From positions 48,567,213-48,631,212 of the forward strand of contig NC_065531.1 in the NCBI RefSeq assembly GCF_020184175.1: a stretch of 64,000 nt of DNA, given 5' to 3'. Shown here one piece after another: positions 63,758 to 64,000 of the stretch. The position numbers and the translations under genes are program-made. The notes below the pieces were generated by a model that saw nothing but the letters and a program-made list of their open reading frames with translations, was not told the origin of the DNA and did not search any database. The first letter of the stretch is position 1, and each line of letters starts with the position of its first letter. This stretch comes from Aphis gossypii (taxonomy: Eukaryota; Arthropoda; Insecta; Hemiptera; Aphididae).

Positions 63758-64000
63758 CTAAAATGATACATGATAATATTATATTAATTAACAATTAACA
63801 TATTTGTATTACAATTTGCAATTCCCATAGTAACTAATCCTCAAAATTTAGACTCAAAAAGATAACCCCAAAATTAAAATTATATGTAACTATAAGTACA
63901 AATAATCAATACTTATAGTTATAAGTATAATATACAATAGTTTCTAGATTGTAATTACAGTTAACCAAATAAGAAAGGTATCTTTAACTTTATTTATAAA

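Noticed and set aside
1..64000. CRISPR arrays, operons, rRNA, tRNA
   Set aside because: No evenly spaced repeat-spacer array, no bacterial gene layout, and no cloverleaf or rRNA signature was noticed; a tRNA scan by program was not possible.

Overview
This is about 64 kb of very AT-rich eukaryotic nuclear DNA. It has GT-AG introns (many under 150 bp), AATAAA polyadenylation signals, frequent TACCTA/TAGGTA words and many short DNA-transposon remnants. Together with the insect-like gene set this suggests an aphid or a close hemipteran relative. That is an inference; nothing in the window names the species. All gene models below were built by joining exons by hand on splice sites and reading phase.

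Layout. (1) 1-15182, minus: the 5' part of an axonemal dynein heavy chain, 26 exons and about 1,752 codons, running from the start codon to the linker domain and off the left edge; DNAH10-like is my best guess. (2) 17535-26792, minus: a 12-exon gene with an IP3-receptor-interacting (KRAP/TESPA1/ITPRID) domain, 642 residues. (3) 26.8-35.5 kb: no gene seen, only repeats. (4) 35.5-38.0 and 43.3-46.0 kb, plus: a tandem duplication carrying two secreted Gly/His/Cys-rich peptides. The second copy has gained a 27-bp in-frame repeat that gives it six regularly spaced cysteines. A decayed Helitron with an intact-looking 3' terminus lies between them. (5) 48779-50118, plus: an unrecognised four-coding-exon gene (149 residues), tail-to-tail with (6) 50306-55368, minus: Rabex-5/RABGEF1 (A20 zinc finger plus VPS9 Rab5 exchange domain, 563 residues). 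Rabex-5 is head-to-head with (7) 57261-59603, plus: Rab18 (200 residues), one of whose introns uses a GC donor. (8) 63672-63757, minus: the last exon of a gene that enters from the right edge.

As biology, Rabex-5 and Rab18 are both Rab-pathway genes (a Rab5 GEF and a Rab GTPase) with facing promoters less than 1 kb apart. The dynein heavy chain is a sperm or cilium motor. The ITPRID-like gene probably tethers IP3 receptors to actin. The most lineage-specific content is the duplicated secreted peptide pair, which looks like a small, rapidly evolving effector, antimicrobial or symbiosis peptide family. A dispersed, apparently non-coding repeat family recurs at ten or so places, and hAT-like miniature elements with 8-bp target duplications are also present.
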